Positions 55,994 through 64,000 of a stretch of DNA of 64,000 bases are shown one piece after another. Source of the DNA: an uncultured Cohaesibacter sp. (GTDB lineage: Bacteria; Pseudomonadota; Alphaproteobacteria; Rhizobiales; Cohaesibacteraceae); the NCBI RefSeq assembly GCF_963682185.1, contig NZ_OY821667.1, positions 4,167,501 through 4,231,500 on the forward strand. The letters are read 5' to 3'. Below the pieces are notes generated by a model that was not told the DNA's origin, did not search any database, and was given only the letters and a program-made list of their open reading frames with translations. The position numbers and the translations under genes were made by a program. Position 1 is the first letter of the stretch, and each line of letters begins with the position of its first letter.

Positions 55994-57496
55994 TCAGGCG
56001 GTTTCTTTCTGGGCCCAACTCATGCGTTTGCGGTAAATCGTGGAAGGGCTGATCTCCAGAGCGGCGGCTGCGCGGGAAATATTGCCATCGAAATAGCTAA
56101 GAGCGCCTTCGATGATCTGTTTTTCCTGCTGCCAGAAAGGCTGGATGGATTCGGACATCGCCTTGCCCATCTGTCTCAGGTCACTGATGGCCTGATTAAG
56201 GTCCTGCTCGAAGCTTTCGTCACTGCGCAGAAGATCTGGCAGATGATCCGGCTCGACCACGGCACCGTCATACATCACCGTGAGGCGACGGATGGTGTTC
56301 TGCAATTGGCGCACATTGCCCGGCCAGCGATAGGCTGTGAGCATATATTCCGCTTCGGTGCTGAAGATATGAAAGCCCTTGCCCTCTTCGCGGGCATATT
56401 GCTGCAGGAAGCTCTTGGCCAGTGGCACGATGTCGCCCGTCCGGTCGCGCAGAGGCGGCAGATGGATCGGCAATACATGCATACGGTAGAACAGATCTTC
56501 GCGGAATCGACCCGCCCGCACTTCTTCCAGAGGATCGCGGTTGGTTGCCGCGACAAAGCGGATATTGAGGGAAATCTCCTCGTTGCCGCCCACCCGGCGT
56601 AGAGTGCCGGTCTGGATGAGGCGCAGAAGCTTGGCCTGAAGGTCAAGCGGCATTTCGCCGATTTCATCAAGGAACAAGGTGCCCCCGTCAGCCAGCTCTG
56701 CTGCGCCCTTACGGTCGTCATTGGCGCCGGTAAAGGCCCCGCGCATGTGGCCGAAGACTTCCGATTCCATCAGATCCGCCGGAATGGCGCTGCAATTGAT
56801 GGCAATGAACGGGCCGGAATTGCGCGAAGAGCGTGCATGAAGTGCCTGAGCACAGACTTCCTTGCCGGTTCCCGATTCTCCGGTGATGAATACCGGAGCC
56901 TTGGAACCTGCAATGCGCATGATCTGGTCATAGACCCCTTGCATGGCAGAGGATGTGCCGATAAAGCCCTCGAAATCACGCATGATCTCGGCGTCTATTG
57001 CACGATCAAATGTCTCTGTTCCATTGCTGGCGTTTGTCCCTGCATGACCTTTGGGGGCCGATTTGTGGGACGAAACGAGAATATCTCCGTGCGGGGCAGG
57101 GCGGTGATGGGCGATCATCTCGCTCATCCGGCTGCTGAGCACGTCGGCGGAAACAGGGCGCGCGATGAAATCATGTGCTCCTGCCTGCATGGACGCCACC
57201 GCGCGGGAGACGGAGCCATTTTCGCTGAGCGCCAGAAGCAACATGTTGGGGTGACGGCTTGCCAGACGTGACAGGACCTTAAGCTCTTCTTCGTCCTCAA
57301 AGGTGATGAGGGCGCAGGCCGGCTCCATGAGGAAGCTGGACGGGGCTTTGTCGTCGAACATCTGGATATCGCACGGCTGCTTGAGTTTCTCCTCGAGCAG
57401 GTCCGCCAGCTGATCATTGATCATGCGGCGAAATGCGGGATCAGAACTAACGACTGCAATGCGGACAGAATTAAGATCCGCAGGTCCTGATGACAT
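55994..57496 (-). CDS. sigma-54-dependent transcriptional activator
   Basis: 500 residues. N-terminal receiver-like domain (10-125) in which the usual phosphoacceptor position reads [10 protein letters not shown], without the expected Asp in LxxxDxxMP, so phosphorylation is unlikely. AAA+ domain about 175-405 with Walker A GESGTGKE (206-213) and the sigma-54 contact loop GAFTGA (253-258). Fis-type HTH at the end ([20 protein letters not shown]). It activates RpoN-dependent promoters; targets unknown. No kinase beside it. Confidence 0.9.
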   Translation of the reverse strand: MSSGPADLNSVRIAVVSSDPAFRRMINDQLADLLEEKLKQPCDIQMFDDKAPSSFLMEPACALITFEDEEELKVLSRLASRHPNMLLLALSENGSVSRAVASMQAGAHDFIARPVSADVLSSRMSEMIAHHRPAPHGDILVSSHKSAPKGHAGTNASNGTETFDRAIDAEIMRDFEGFIGTSSAMQGVYDQIMRIAGSKAPVFITGESGTGKEVCAQALHARSSRNSGPFIAINCSAIPADLMESEVFGHMRGAFTGANDDRKGAAELADGGTLFLDEIGEMPLDLQAKLLRLIQTGTLRRVGGNEEISLNIRFVAATNRDPLEEVRAGRFREDLFYRMHVLPIHLPPLRDRTGDIVPLAKSFLQQYAREEGKGFHIFSTEAEYMLTAYRWPGNVRQLQNTIRRLTVMYDGAVVEPDHLPDLLRSDESFEQDLNQAISDLRQMGKAMSESIQPFWQQEKQIIEGALSYFDGNISRAAAALEISPSTIYRKRMSWAQKETA

Positions 57497-57781
57497 GGTT
57501 GGGCACCCCTGTTGAATTGACTTGTAAGGCTATGTTGCGCAAACAGGGTAAACAAAGTCTTTTCATTTATGCACTCTGGGCCAAATAGCGCAGCTTTTTG
57601 TCGCATTATGCGAAAAAAATCGAAAAACTGGTGTGTAAAGGATTGATAAAAATCAAAAGCAAGCTTTCCAAGGACAATAGATTTAAACAAAGGTGACTAA
57701 AAATAGCCCAAAAGAAAGGCCGGGTAGACATGGCACCCAGCCATTCAATCGGGCAAATTGTATCTTAGCCTGCGAACAGGC

Positions 57782-57979
57782 CTATGCCAGCGCGGCCGGG
57801 AAGCCGGCTTCTTCAATGGCTGTGCGGATCGCTTCCGGATTGGCACCAGATTCGACCTTCACTTCGCCTGTTTCAAGGCTGGCATCCACTTCTGCGGACG
57901 CATCCACGCCTTTGACCGCTTCAGTTACTGATTTGACGCAGCCACCGCAGGCCATTTCCTGAACATTCAATTTGATCAT
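57782..57979 (-). CDS. heavy-metal-associated domain protein, CopZ-like
   Basis: 65 residues, a single HMA domain: IKLNVQEMACGGCVKSVTEA carries the metal motif MACGGC (M-x-C-x-x-C), followed by the typical beta-alpha-beta-beta-alpha-beta fold. A copper chaperone or mercury-binding-like protein. GGAG precedes the ATG at 57979. No P-type ATPase (copA) or CueR gene is nearby. Confidence 0.88.
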   Translation of the reverse strand: MIKLNVQEMACGGCVKSVTEAVKGVDASAEVDASLETGEVKVESGANPEAIRTAIEEAGFPAALA

Positions 57980-58153
57980 GAGGTGGTCTCCATTCTTTAA
58001 TCTGTCAAAGTTGAATTTTAGAACTATATTTATTGTACAGGTCTGGGGCAATGGCTTTTCAAAAACTTGATAAGCCGGCGGGGCAAAACACCTGTTTGCG
58101 AACCAGACCGGGCGTGAAACCCATTCTATGAGAGTTGAGCTACGAGAAACACA

Positions 58154-58990
58154 ATGAGCGACAAAAAGGTGGCAGTTGCCTTCGGGGGAGGTGGCGCACG
58201 CGGTATTTCCCATATCTGGATCATGGAGGCGCTGGACGAGCTCGGCGTAAAGCCCGTCGCTCTCTCCGGAACATCAATCGGTGCTCTGGCTGCCGTATGC
58301 TATGCATCGGGATATTCCGGGGTCGATCTGCGCGCCTATATGCTTGATCTGTTTGGCAATACAGGGGAGGTCTTCTCCCGTTTCTGGAAACACCGCCCAC
58401 GCAGCTTCTCACGGCTCTTTTCGGTGCAAAATCCCATGGCCAACTGGAGCCAGTTCGATCCGGTCTGGATGGTGGAAAGCTTTCTGCCACCCGATATCAA
58501 AAAGGATTTCAGCGCCCTTGAAATTCCGGCCAGCTTTAGTGCAACCGATTATTTTTCTGGCGATGAAGTGATTTTCAACAAGGGAGATCTGACCAACGCG
58601 CTGGCGGCCTCTATTGCGATTCCAGCCCTTTTTCGCCCCATCGAAATCAACGGGCATCTGCTGATCGATGGGGGCTGCGTCAATCCTCTGCCAGTGGATC
58701 ATGTGCGGGCGCAGGCAGATATTGTCATCGGTGTGGACGTGGTTGGTCTGCCGCAAAAGCCACGGGATGGTAAGATCGGGTCATTTGAAATGGGCTTCGG
58801 AGCAACACAGATTCTCATGCAGACAATCCAGCGCGAAAAGATGCGCCATGACAAGGCTGACATCTTGGTACAGCCAAGAGTGGATGCCTTCCGGCCTCTG
58901 GATTTTCTCAAGACAGCGGACATTCTCGAAGCCAGCCGCGACACCAAGGAAGAAGTCAAGCAGAGCTTGTCTCGCCTGCTTGAGCAATGA
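58154..58990 (+). CDS. patatin-like phospholipase
   Basis: 278 residues. Oxyanion motif AFGGGGARG, nucleophile GTSIGALA and the catalytic Asp in LIDGGCVNPLP: a complete Ser-Asp dyad. Bacterial patatins hydrolyse phospholipids or act in membrane homeostasis, like RssA/YlbK. No signal peptide. ATG at 58154 follows a weak GAG. Divergent from the CopZ-like gene. Confidence 0.9.
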   Translation: MSDKKVAVAFGGGGARGISHIWIMEALDELGVKPVALSGTSIGALAAVCYASGYSGVDLRAYMLDLFGNTGEVFSRFWKHRPRSFSRLFSVQNPMANWSQFDPVWMVESFLPPDIKKDFSALEIPASFSATDYFSGDEVIFNKGDLTNALAASIAIPALFRPIEINGHLLIDGGCVNPLPVDHVRAQADIVIGVDVVGLPQKPRDGKIGSFEMGFGATQILMQTIQREKMRHDKADILVQPRVDAFRPLDFLKTADILEASRDTKEEVKQSLSRLLEQ

Positions 58991-59192
58991 GCCAAGAATA
59001 ACGAGTGGTAGCAGCCCTGTCCGCATTTGACAGCCATTCCGCTACGGGCACTTTTTTCACGATGTCGTGAAACTTTAGCCCTGATTCGAATGTTGTGTTC
59101 ACATAAAGGGGGTATGTATGGTGTAATACGTATAATTTACTTGGCGCCATCACCTCAGGCTACAATTCAAGCTGTTCAACTCCGGATCATCT

Positions 59193-59816
59193 ATGCCCTT
59201 TTCTCATCATGTCCCGTCCATTTGCTTTGGAGCCTTCTTCGCGGTTCTGATTCCAATAGAAGCGATGACAGCGGGGATGGTAGAGCAGGAGGAGCGATCC
59301 GAATATGCCGGACAGCAAAAACGAACCATCAAGAGCCTGTCGCAAGACGATATAGAAGAGCTAAAGAAGGGCGGTGGATGGGGGCTCGCCAAGGCTGCCG
59401 AACTGAATGGCTATCCCGGACCGGCCCATTTGCTGGACCTGAAAGACAAATTGGCGCTTGATACCACGCAAGTGGAAAAACTCGAAGCGCTCTACAAGCA
59501 GATGACAAGCGACGCGCGGAAGGAAGCCAAAACCTACATTTTTCTTGAAGCCAAGCTTGAAAAGGAATTCAGCTCAGGCCGCATCAATGATGGTCTGTTG
59601 CGCACGGCCTTGGGCTATATAGAAGAATCCCGCCGCAAGCTGCGCTATATCCATCTGTCCGCGCATCTGGAAGCAACGAAGATTGTGACCCCCGAGCAGG
59701 TTGAGCACTATAATGCCTTACGGGGATATAGCGAAGAGAGCGACGTCTGCGCCTCAGTGCCAGAAGGGCATGATGCCGCCATGTGGCGCAAACATAACGG
59801 ATGTGGTGAGAAGTAG
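59193..59816 (+). CDS. Spy/CpxP-like periplasmic protein
   Basis: 207 residues. Hydrophobic N-terminus (signal or anchor) then helical body with LSQDDIEELKKGGGWGLAKA and YPGPAHLLDLKDKLALDTTQ, which resemble the LTxxQ-type motifs of Spy/CpxP periplasmic chaperones and metal-tolerance proteins. The C-terminus ends with two cysteines. ATG at 59193. It might belong with the envelope-stress genes in this part of the window, but the link is only inferred. Followed by a terminator. Confidence 0.6.
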   Translation: MPFSHHVPSICFGAFFAVLIPIEAMTAGMVEQEERSEYAGQQKRTIKSLSQDDIEELKKGGGWGLAKAAELNGYPGPAHLLDLKDKLALDTTQVEKLEALYKQMTSDARKEAKTYIFLEAKLEKEFSSGRINDGLLRTALGYIEESRRKLRYIHLSAHLEATKIVTPEQVEHYNALRGYSEESDVCASVPEGHDAAMWRKHNGCGEK

Positions 59817-59900
59817 GGCGCTTGCTGAGATGCCGTGCAGAGGACGGCCCCCCGATGAAAGCTTTTCCCGCAGAGACAAACAATGATGAGGCCAACAAAA

Positions 59901-59922
59901 AAGAGGGCCGATTGACCCTCTT
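59901..59922. terminator. bidirectional terminator
   Basis: AAGAGGG and CCCTCTT form a 7-base stem with an 8-base loop, with A and T runs on both sides. It lies between convergent genes, the Spy-like gene and the minus-strand gene at 59961. Confidence 0.7.
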
Positions 59923-59960
59923 TTTCATGCATGTCTTGGGATGTTGACTTGCAAGCGCGC

Positions 59961-60608
59961 CTAGTTGCGCGCGATAATTTCGCGCCCTTGAAAATGTTGC
60001 ATCGGACCGCGCGTGCCCGTTTTCCGACGCACAAGAAACCGTGGCCGACGGGCCGAGATCTGTGCATGCGGCCGGCGTGGCATTTGTGGCCCCGTCACCA
60101 GATCGGCAAGTGGGCCATTCCTGTCACTGGCCACTTCATAATCGCCAGCGCCCAGTGGCTTGTGCAACATGGGCAAATGATAGCGATTGGACCAGCTCTG
60201 CCAGTCAACGGCGGCTTCTTCCAGATCTGTGCTTGCCATCAAGGGCAAGGTCAGATTGGGATCGTCATGTACAAGTTCGAGAATGCAGATCAGTGGATTG
60301 CCTTCGCGCTTGCCGACAATGAAACGGGCCCCGACACCTTTATAATAGGCCAGCGGGACACGCACCAGCAGCGGTAAACCGCAGCTGAGATTGCACTCGA
60401 CAAGCACCTGATCTGCCTTGATTTGAACGATACCGGGAACCTGTGCACCGAACAGAGCGGTTTCGCTGAAGCCGCTGAGCTTGGCTGCCTTGGACCGGAT
60501 TTCGCCGGATTGGAAATACTTTGCCAGATTGTGGGGATCAATGCGTGCTGCCCCCTCAACCTGGTAGGAAATGGCTTCCGTGTATTTTTGATTTTCCTGA
60601 CGCCTCAC
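59961..60608 (-). CDS. conserved hypothetical, possibly DUF6101
   Basis: 215 residues of a family found in Hyphomicrobiales; I recall it as DUF6101 but cannot check. A central beta-rich part (VPGIVQIKADQVLVECNL, LPLLVRVPLAYYKGVGARF) and a basic C-terminal tail (RRPRFLVRRKTGTRG). No membrane segment. A strong AAGGAGAAGG precedes the GTG at 60608. Function unknown. Confidence 0.6.
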   Translation of the reverse strand: MRRQENQKYTEAISYQVEGAARIDPHNLAKYFQSGEIRSKAAKLSGFSETALFGAQVPGIVQIKADQVLVECNLSCGLPLLVRVPLAYYKGVGARFIVGKREGNPLICILELVHDDPNLTLPLMASTDLEEAAVDWQSWSNRYHLPMLHKPLGAGDYEVASDRNGPLADLVTGPQMPRRPHAQISARRPRFLVRRKTGTRGPMQHFQGREIIARN

Positions 60609-60892
60609 GAGCCTTCTCCTTCGAGCCCCTTTTGGGATGCTTCTTTTGAATAGGCTCAGCCTAGCAAACAGGCTTCAGTATTTGCTTAATTAAGAGGGTT
60701 AAAAAAGCGTGATATTATATAGGGTTAGGGAATTATTACCGAGGCGGAATCTTCACCTTTTGGCAACCACTTTCCCCCAGATTGTACTCCAAGCCCTTAT
60801 GCCTTTTTACTTGCTCAAGGCGCTTCAAGCCCCTAAGACAGAAGGAAAGCGTGTTTTTATCGCTCCACCCGCAAAGCAGAAGACAAGAGTTT

Positions 60893-62263
60893 ATGTCAGA
60901 CCTTCTTGATCAATCCATTATTGAGGAAAGAGCCCACCATCTTGTAAAAGCCGCCATGAAGGCTGGAGCCGACTCCGCTGATGCGGTCGCTGCCAGAGCC
61001 ATTTCAAGTTCGGTTGGCTTGCGCGATGGATCGTTGGAAGAAAATGAGCATTCCGAGAATGACTCCATGGCGCTCCGGGTCTTTATAGATGGATGCAAGG
61101 CATCCATTTCCACCAATACCACCGACGATCTGGATATCCTGACCAAGCTCGCCGAGCGGGCTGTTGCCATGGCGCATCTGTCGCCGCCTGATCCCTTTGC
61201 CCGCCTCGCTGCACGCAGCGATCTGATGGAACCAGCTCTTGTGGCTGAACGGGTCAAAACCTGTGATCCGGCTGATCTTAACATCCCCACCTCGGAAGAT
61301 CTGACCCGCATGGTAGAAGAGGCCGAAGAGGCTGCCATGGCTGTGGAGGGCGTGACCAAATCCGGCGGTGCTGCTGCCGGGCATTTTCTGGGAGGTGCCG
61401 TGCTGGCAACGTCCCACGGGTTTGTTGGCTCCTATATGTCTTCACGCATTTCCTTTTCCGTCACCGCCATTGCTGGCAGCGGTATGACGATGGAACGGGA
61501 CTATTCCTTCTCGGCAGCAGTTCATCGCGATGATCTGCGTTCTCCGAGCCTTGTAGGTCGTCGGGCCGGTGAACGGGCTGTAAGCCGTCTCAATCCGGCC
61601 AAGATTGAAACCGGCACCTACGATATCCTGTTCGAGCCTCGGGTTGCGACAACGCTGGTTGGCCATTTCGCTTCTGCCATCAATGGCGCTGCCATTGCGC
61701 GGCACACCTCTTTCCTCAATGACAAGCTTGGTCGCCAAGTCTTCCCGTCTGGCATTTGCATCAATGATGATCCGATGCTGCCACGCGGCCTTGGCTCGCG
61801 CCCCTTTGACGGGGAGGGCGTGGACTGTCAGCCTCTGGCACTGGTGGAAAATGGCTATCTTAACCAGTGGGTTCTGGATAGTGCAACCGCCGCCGAGCTG
61901 GGAATGAAAACCAACGGACGGGCAACCCGCTCAGGCGCCAACCCTTATCCATCAACGACCAACCTGCGCCTTGAGAAGGGCACCCACACCCAGCAGGAAC
62001 TGATTGCCGGTATCAAGGATGGCATTTACATAACCGACCTGATCGGGCAGGGCGTAAACGGGGTGACGGGCGATTATTCCCGTGGCGCTTCCGGCGTGCG
62101 CATCAAGGATGGCAAGCTGGCTGAAGCCATTTCTGAAATCACCATCGCAGGCAACCTTATCGACATGTTTGCACGGATGATTCCGGCCGATGATCTTTCC
62201 TTTGAACACGCGGTCAATTCACCGTCGATTCTGGTAGAGGGCATGACAGTTGCCGGACGATAA
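60893..62263 (+). CDS. pmbA: PmbA/TldD-family metalloprotease
   Basis: 456 residues, normal PmbA length. The TldD/PmbA body shows VGLRDGSLEENEHSEND and a central region including YSFSAAVHRDDL, then NPYPSTTNLRLEKGTHT and DLIGQGVNGVTGDYSRGASG, the PmbA-type ending. With TldD it forms a protease for microcin maturation and antitoxin turnover; tldD is not in this window. ATG at 60893. The next gene starts inside its final codons (62250), so they are translationally coupled. Confidence 0.92.
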   Translation: MSDLLDQSIIEERAHHLVKAAMKAGADSADAVAARAISSSVGLRDGSLEENEHSENDSMALRVFIDGCKASISTNTTDDLDILTKLAERAVAMAHLSPPDPFARLAARSDLMEPALVAERVKTCDPADLNIPTSEDLTRMVEEAEEAAMAVEGVTKSGGAAAGHFLGGAVLATSHGFVGSYMSSRISFSVTAIAGSGMTMERDYSFSAAVHRDDLRSPSLVGRRAGERAVSRLNPAKIETGTYDILFEPRVATTLVGHFASAINGAAIARHTSFLNDKLGRQVFPSGICINDDPMLPRGLGSRPFDGEGVDCQPLALVENGYLNQWVLDSATAAELGMKTNGRATRSGANPYPSTTNLRLEKGTHTQQELIAGIKDGIYITDLIGQGVNGVTGDYSRGASGVRIKDGKLAEAISEITIAGNLIDMFARMIPADDLSFEHAVNSPSILVEGMTVAGR

Positions 62264-63092
62264 GACTTGCAAGGCATCTGCCGGTTTCAAACACGCCTAC
62301 AAGGAAGACACCAAACTGCTGGAAGACGCAGCCAGCAAGGCAGGGGCGCTTGCGCTGCGCTATTTCAACAGGGACCCTCAGGTCTGGACCAAACAGAATT
62401 TCAGTCCGGTAACAGAAGCTGATCTGGCCGTGGACCAGTTTCTAAAGGAAACTCTGATGGCCGCCCGCCCGAACTATGGTTGGCTTTCAGAAGAGAGCGA
62501 AGACAATCCCGAGCGGCTGGAAAAGCAGCGCGTCTTTGTCATAGATCCCATCGATGGCACCCGTGCCTTCATCGATGGCGGGACGGAATGGACCATCTCG
62601 CTTGCGGTGGTGGAGAATCACAGGCCGGTGGCTGCCGTACTGTTCGCTCCGGTGCGCGGTGAGATGTATTGCGCTTCCCGCTTTGGTGGCACACAGCTTA
62701 ATAATGTGCCCGTTGTCTGTCCGCGCCTCGCCAATCTGGATGGTGCAAGGGTCGCCGGTCCGCGTCCGGCGATTGCCAGAGGGCCGCTGGCCCGGGCAGG
62801 CGTGCAAAATGCCGGCTATGTCCGTTCATTGGCATACAGGATCGTTATGGTCACCACCGGAGCCCTTGATCTGGCGCTGGCACGCGAAGATGCCAACGAC
62901 TGGGATTTGGCCGCCGCTGACCTCATTGTCGAAGAGGCTCACGGCATCCTGCGCGACAAGTCCAACAATCTGCTGAAATATAACCGGCCCGACGTGCATC
63001 ATGACAGTCTTTACGCCTCCTGCAAGGCGCTTGGCCGACTGGTTGCGCCCATGATGCCGGCGCTGCAATTTCCGCAAAGACGCAAGGGCTGA
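62250..63092 (+). CDS. CysQ/inositol-monophosphatase family phosphatase
   Basis: 280 residues. Magnesium motifs: SEESEDN (first Glu), VIDPIDGTRAFIDG (D-P-I-D-G-T) and DANDWDLAAADLIVEEAHG (W-D-x-A-A). It belongs to the inositol monophosphatase superfamily, nearest in pattern to 3',5'-bisphosphate nucleotidase (CysQ). The start is a TTG at 62250 overlapping pmbA; no upstream ATG fits. Part of the pmbA - cysQ-like - DUF374 cluster common in rhizobia near lipid A genes. Confidence 0.85.
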   Translation: MPDDKTCKASAGFKHAYKEDTKLLEDAASKAGALALRYFNRDPQVWTKQNFSPVTEADLAVDQFLKETLMAARPNYGWLSEESEDNPERLEKQRVFVIDPIDGTRAFIDGGTEWTISLAVVENHRPVAAVLFAPVRGEMYCASRFGGTQLNNVPVVCPRLANLDGARVAGPRPAIARGPLARAGVQNAGYVRSLAYRIVMVTTGALDLALAREDANDWDLAAADLIVEEAHGILRDKSNNLLKYNRPDVHHDSLYASCKALGRLVAPMMPALQFPQRRKG

Positions 63093-63334
63093 GTCTCGCC
63101 TTGAGAGGGCTGAAAAGGCGGGCTTTGCGCGCCTTCATCCGCACTCGCTTGTGGATTTAACCTTGCTGGCTGATTTCTAAGCGCAAATATGGCAGATCCT
63201 GTCCCTCTCTCACGGTCTCCGCTCTTCCCTTTGCTGCCGAATAGCACTATATGGAGAGCGCAAAAGACGGAGCTGGCTGACTTGTTCGAGCAGGGGTTTC
63301 TCTTCGTCAGGTCAGATCGGAGTAGGCGCAAACC

Positions 63335-64000
63335 GTGCGAGAGTTGAAGAAAATTTTTCGCTCCAAACCAGTGTTGACATTGGGGGGACGGCTGATTGCG
63401 CTTTGGCTGCGGTTGGTGCATGCCACCACACGCATGGTCAACAATCCCGATGAAGGCTATGCAAGGGTCGAAGGGCACTATCCGGCGATCGTGGCGCTCT
63501 GGCATGGACAGCATTTCATGGTGCCTCTGGTCAAGCGCAAGAATGATCCTTTCAAGGCGCTCGTATCGCGCTCTGGCGATGGACATCTCAACAGTGTGGC
63601 CGCTGAGGCTCTCGGCGTTGATGTGGTGCGCGGCTCCGGCGGGCGCAATCGCTCCAAGACGCTGACAAAGGGCGGTATTTCGGCGCTGAAGAATCTGGTA
63701 TCCTGTCTGCGTGAAGGCATTGGCGTTGTGATGACGGTCAATGTGCCCAAAACAGGTGCCAGAGAATGTGGCCTCGGCGTGGTCACGCTGGCCAAGTTGA
63801 GCGGGCGCCCGATCATTCCGGCTGCCTACGCCTCTTCCCGGCGCATTGATCTTGATACTTGGGACAAGGCATCGATCAATTTGCCCTTCGGCAAGGCCGC
63901 CTTTATCATTGGCGAACCAATCTATGTGTCGCGTGAAGCCGATGAGGAAGAGTTGGAGCGTATGCGCCTATTGGTGGAAGCCGCGCTCAATGAGACCACC
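63335..64000 (+). CDS. DUF374 lysophospholipid acyltransferase-like, partial
   Basis: 222 codons, open at the window end. The segment ALWHGQHFMVPLV, then SRSGDGHLNS and RGSGGRNRSK define DUF374, a relative of glycerolipid acyltransferases; the WHGQHF motif stands in for the usual HX4D. A GTG start at 63335 follows GGAGTAGG. In rhizobia it lies near waaA and lpxK, so it may act on lipid A or an envelope lipid. The DUF4170 gene often found between it and the phosphatase is absent: only 242 bases separate them. Confidence 0.85.
   Translation, partial: MRELKKIFRSKPVLTLGGRLIALWLRLVHATTRMVNNPDEGYARVEGHYPAIVALWHGQHFMVPLVKRKNDPFKALVSRSGDGHLNSVAAEALGVDVVRGSGGRNRSKTLTKGGISALKNLVSCLREGIGVVMTVNVPKTGARECGLGVVTLAKLSGRPIIPAAYASSRRIDLDTWDKASINLPFGKAAFIIGEPIYVSREADEEELERMRLLVEAALNETT

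Overview
The window looks like an ordinary chromosomal segment of an alphaproteobacterium, most likely a marine Hyphomicrobiales member (a Cohaesibacter-like organism is my guess from gene content, not a database result). Clues are the hisS-hisZ-hisG cluster with a long Bradyrhizobium-type HisG, the CIRCE-controlled groESL pair, a BA14K-type protein, a LysR gene divergent from a DUF1127 protein, a motile lifestyle (CheZ plus three chemoreceptors) and a pmbA - cysQ-like - DUF374 acyltransferase cluster at the right edge. No rRNA, tRNA, IS element, prophage or CRISPR array was recognised.

Layout. 0-8 kb: small secreted and lipoproteins, an AttH/CrtC-like protein, a divergent SDR/TetR pair with a palindromic operator, an EamA exporter, and LysR/DUF1127. 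8-11 kb: lactate utilisation operon lutABC (minus strand). 11-19 kb: GNAT, cytochrome c, a diguanylate cyclase, a divergent MocR regulator/LysE exporter pair with TTGTATC repeats between them, an L,D-transpeptidase and a DUF2927 protein. 19.7-23 kb: cheZ followed by three tandem 109-bp repeats, tag and an MscS channel. 23-28 kb: hisS-hisZ-hisG and a Tat-exported GH3 hexosaminidase. 28.3-32.7 kb: a gene-poor, AT-rich accessory stretch with a ChbG/HpnK-family pseudoenzyme, a broken reading frame, an orphan Cas6-like RAMP protein and a CII-like DNA-binding protein. 32.8-46.5 kb: NsrR-like regulator, SlyX, a soluble PAS-PAS chemoreceptor, an esterase, a two-gene chemoreceptor operon (secreted Cache protein plus MCP), small secreted proteins, groEL/groES and an HBM-type chemoreceptor. 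46.5-55.4 kb: NadR-like kinase, STAS-less SulP transporter, an OmpR/EnvZ-type two-component system, and two EF-hand proteins sharing an upstream palindrome, one with a 24-residue tandem repeat. 55.5-64 kb: sigma-54 activator, copper-chaperone-like protein, patatin, Spy/CpxP-like protein, and the pmbA/cysQ/acyltransferase cluster running off the end.

Functional links. Three chemoreceptors and CheZ point to chemotaxis, and the GGDEF protein to c-di-GMP control. Several envelope-stress-type genes (EnvZ/OmpR-like pair, EF-hand proteins, Spy-like protein, L,D-transpeptidase, MscS) cluster loosely. The best candidates for something undescribed are the orphan Cas6-like protein at 31.0-32.0 kb with its CII-like neighbour, the active-site-less ChbG/HpnK homologue beside it, and the shared GGCCAAT palindrome ahead of the two EF-hand genes.
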